DNA from: Chitinophagia bacterium
Lineage (GTDB): Bacteria; Bacteroidota; Bacteroidia; Chitinophagales; Saprospiraceae
Assembly (NCBI GenBank): GCA_009923745.1
Contig: RFSX01000006.1
Coordinates: 1-32,654 of the forward strand
Length of the DNA stretch: 32,654 bases
Direction: 5' to 3'
Shown here: positions 30,118 through 32,654 of the stretch, piece by piece
How positions within the stretch are numbered: the first letter of the stretch is position 1
Layout: every line of letters starts with the position of its first letter
Position numbers and translations under genes: made by a program
Notes under the pieces: generated by a model
The model's input: the letters and a program-made list of their open reading frames with translations, nothing else
Told to the model about the DNA's origin: nothing
Database searches by the model: none

Positions 30118-32654
30118 TTGAAGCAGCAGACCTTCTCCCTTTTAATTTCTTTGGTTTTAGGCGTGTCGATGAATTCATTGACGGCACAGAATAACTGTAT
30201 GGAAATACCTGATATCGGTGGTGGCACCTGCACAGGTTGCGCCCCTCCGGGATGGGATATATGGCTGCTTACCCCAGATGTGGTTAACGGAACAAATTGG
30301 GTCGCATGTGCTCTTTCAGGCGTTGGCACATCGCCTAGTGGCGGCAACATGATCATCCTGGATGGCAGTCCAACCAATGTGGAGGGCGTATCTGTTGAAG
30401 TTACGGGCCTAACTCCAGGCACGGTTTATAATATTGGCTTTTACTGGACTGAAGCGTATGCTCAATGCGGTCTTCTAGGTTACGGTGGTGGCGATCTGCT
30501 CATGATTATCGATGGCTTTGAGTATTCCTTCTCAGGTGCCGATGATTGGGAGCTGGCTGAAATATGTTATGGTGCCACCAGTACCAGTGTCGAGATTTTT
30601 CTAACCATCGAATCAGATGACGCCGGCTTGATCGTAATCGATTCCGGAATCTGCGAAGAATTCGAAACCTGTTGTGACCTCGTTGTTGAAGCCGATAACT
30701 CTTATGATATATGCCCAGGCGAATCCATACAACTGGATGCAGAATTTTCTGAAGAGACAGGCACTGTGTCTGTTGAGTGGACATGCCAGCCTGATGATGG
30801 CCTCGACTTTCTAGATGACAGATTTGCTTTAAATCCAATCTTTGAAGTGCCCCTTAATGGCGAATTTGATGGCGAGAGATACATATTTACATTATCCGTC
30901 ACGGATGACGTGTGTACTCGAGAAGAAGAAGTCATCATAGATGTAACGCCCTATATAATTCCAGAATTTGAAATTAGAATTTGTGACCTCTTTGAAGATT
31001 TCCTATTGCCAGAAGTATCAGATGACGGCTACACAGGAAGCTGGTCAGGTGACTTTGACTTTGGATCCCTGGGTGGCACCATCCAGGAATACATTTTCAC
31101 CCTTGACCCTGAGCAGGATAATTGCCTGGAGTCACAATCGTATTTTGTAGAAATCGAAGCCTCCGGGCCAACAACTTTTGATCTGAAAGAGGCCTTTTGC
31201 CAACTGGATCCAAAAGAATATGATTTACCGGTCAACAGTCTCGAGGGATATACAGGACTTTGGGAAATCACCTTTATATCACCGGAAAATCTGACGCCCG
31301 ATTTTTATACCTTCTACTTTTTCCCTGACCTGGATATACATTGTGCGTTACCCTTTGAATACAATTTTGAAATCCGTAATGCCGATAGTCTGAGTTTCAA
31401 TATTCCAACGAGTTTCTGTGTTCAACAAGATGACTATGGTTTACCGTCTGCTTCCCTTGAAGGCATCCAGGGACGCTGGGATGAAGACACCATATATACC
31501 GACATAGCTGGTGTTGTAAGATCTGTTGTTTTTACACCTGAAGAAATTGAGGATTGCTACTTCGAATATGAGCATACTTATGAAATCACGGACAAGCTTG
31601 AGATCAGTTTTCCCATTGCAGATACATTATGCAGAAGAATAGGCTATTATGAATTGGATACTCTCAGCAATGAAGGATACTCGGGGACCTGGGATCCGCC
31701 CGCCTTTCTTTTGGACACAATAAGTTCAGATTTTGTCCGCTCTGTCTGGACACCCAATACTGGTCAATCTGTTTGCCTCAGTGAAACAGAAATAATAATC
31801 CAGCTAAAGCCTGTCGTCGAGACAACAATCGAATTACCTGGAAGATATTGCCAGAACTCTGGTGTCTTTGTGCTACCGAACATCTCCACTATGAATGCTA
31901 TTCCCGGAAGCTGGGATGATAATCTAATTGAAACGGATAGTCTTGACCCCGGGACATATACCAGGAGTTTTCTCCCGGACATGGGCTTTTGCTACAGTGA
32001 CTTTCAGTACAGTTTTGAAATAGTTGAAGAGCAAACACCAAGTTTTAATCTGATAACCGGACTTTGTGAAAGCCAGCCTGCTATCACTCTTCCGCTTATT
32101 TCAAATGAGGGATTTACGGGCCAATGGAGTATCCCGGAAATCGACCCTTCGGCTATTCCAACGAATACGATAAGAAGTATATTCACCCCTGATGCAAAAG
32201 ATTCCTTATGCCTTTTGGATTATGAAGTTGAATTCGTTTTAGATGAAAAAATAGACCCTGCCTTTTCATTAGACTCAATTATTTGCTCTGAATTAGCTAC
32301 TTTAGAATTTCCTTCCACTGCTGATAATGGCATTGCAGGAGAGTGGAGTACAAGCTTGCTTGACTTTCAGAATATAAGTACGCAGGAGTTTAGCAATTAT
32401 TTCCTGCCTGAGGATACTGCATGCTACAACCCCATAGAGCTAGAATTTCAATTGATACGGGCCGATTTGCTGACGGTTACCAAACAAGACTTGAGTGATT
32501 GTTATGCTGACGATGGATTGATTGAGATTAACGGAGGAAACAACAATTTTGAGTATTCTATTGACGGAGGAATAAGCTGGACAAATAACAGCACATTTAA
32601 CGGTCTTCAAACAGGCGATTATATTGTGATGGCACGTTCTACCCTGGATACATT
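30118..32654 (+). CDS. Large secreted multi-repeat surface/adhesin-like protein, TTG start, truncated by window end
   Basis: Continuous open frame from TTG 30118 (upstream in-frame TAA 30103-30105) to window end; signal peptide MKQQTFSLLISLVLGVSMNSLTAQ|NNC; N-terminal beta-sandwich-like domain, PKD/Ig-like segment, seven ~71-aa repeats, then SprB-like FEYSIDGGISWTNNSTFNGLQTGDYIVMARS. Confidence 0.9.
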   Translation, partial: MKQQTFSLLISLVLGVSMNSLTAQNNCMEIPDIGGGTCTGCAPPGWDIWLLTPDVVNGTNWVACALSGVGTSPSGGNMIILDGSPTNVEGVSVEVTGLTPGTVYNIGFYWTEAYAQCGLLGYGGGDLLMIIDGFEYSFSGADDWELAEICYGATSTSVEIFLTIESDDAGLIVIDSGICEEFETCCDLVVEADNSYDICPGESIQLDAEFSEETGTVSVEWTCQPDDGLDFLDDRFALNPIFEVPLNGEFDGERYIFTLSVTDDVCTREEEVIIDVTPYIIPEFEIRICDLFEDFLLPEVSDDGYTGSWSGDFDFGSLGGTIQEYIFTLDPEQDNCLESQSYFVEIEASGPTTFDLKEAFCQLDPKEYDLPVNSLEGYTGLWEITFISPENLTPDFYTFYFFPDLDIHCALPFEYNFEIRNADSLSFNIPTSFCVQQDDYGLPSASLEGIQGRWDEDTIYTDIAGVVRSVVFTPEEIEDCYFEYEHTYEITDKLEISFPIADTLCRRIGYYELDTLSNEGYSGTWDPPAFLLDTISSDFVRSVWTPNTGQSVCLSETEIIIQLKPVVETTIELPGRYCQNSGVFVLPNISTMNAIPGSWDDNLIETDSLDPGTYTRSFLPDMGFCYSDFQYSFEIVEEQTPSFNLITGLCESQPAITLPLISNEGFTGQWSIPEIDPSAIPTNTIRSIFTPDAKDSLCLLDYEVEFVLDEKIDPAFSLDSIICSELATLEFPSTADNGIAGEWSTSLLDFQNISTQEFSNYFLPEDTACYNPIELEFQLIRADLLTVTKQDLSDCYADDGLIEINGGNNNFEYSIDGGISWTNNSTFNGLQTGDYIVMARSTLDT
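30961..32460 (+). repeat. Seven tandem protein-level repeats of 70-73 aa (30961, 31171, 31390, 31603, 31822, 32035, 32251)
   Basis: Each unit has consensus F-x-[IL]-x(3-5)-C ... LP-x-x-S-x-x-G-x-x-G-x-W ... [FW]-x-P ... C ... [FI]-x-[IL]; GSW/GLW/GRW/GTW/GSW/GQW/GEW in order. Confidence 0.9.

Noticed and set aside
30112-30120. TACGCTTTG as a -7 promoter element for the repeat protein
   Set aside because: One base longer than TAnnTTTG, no suitably spaced TTG upstream, and using it would discard the signal peptide
30102-31271. Minus-strand ORFs 30102-30422, 30506-30838, 30702-30938, 31029-31271
   Set aside because: All antisense to the plus-strand repeat protein, which has a signal peptide and clear repeats

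Overview
Chromosomal window from a Bacteroidota genome, probably Saprospiria/Cytophagia-like (inferred from gene content, TAnnTTTG promoters and a SprB-type repeat). No rRNA, tRNA, CRISPR array or intact mobile element was recognised. In order, the window holds: the C-terminus of an M23 peptidase; a HAD-like protein; a TIGR01777-type epimerase; a DUF1295 protein; a decayed AlkC-like DNA-alkylation-repair pseudogene; a long minus-strand cluster (glgB-glgA-glgC-GH31-sugar isomerase-YhhN-TonB receptor-sugar isomerase); a decayed DUF6265-like lipoprotein pseudogene; a lone BlaI/MecI-type repressor preceded by two matched TACGA-N6-TCGTA sites; a Gfo/Idh/MocA oxidoreductase and a DUF885 peptidase; prfC; gyrB; ahcY; a short Bat-type operon (moxR, DUF58, membrane protein, batA-like VWA); and the start of a large secreted repeat protein that runs off the window end and is missing from the ORF track. 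The best leads are this TTG-initiated repeat protein (seven ~71-aa, two-cysteine repeats followed by a SprB-like repeat), the orphan BlaI with its paired operators, an orphan plus-strand terminator that may end a small RNA, and the two pseudogenes. I found no clear evidence of a wholly new defence or biosynthetic system.
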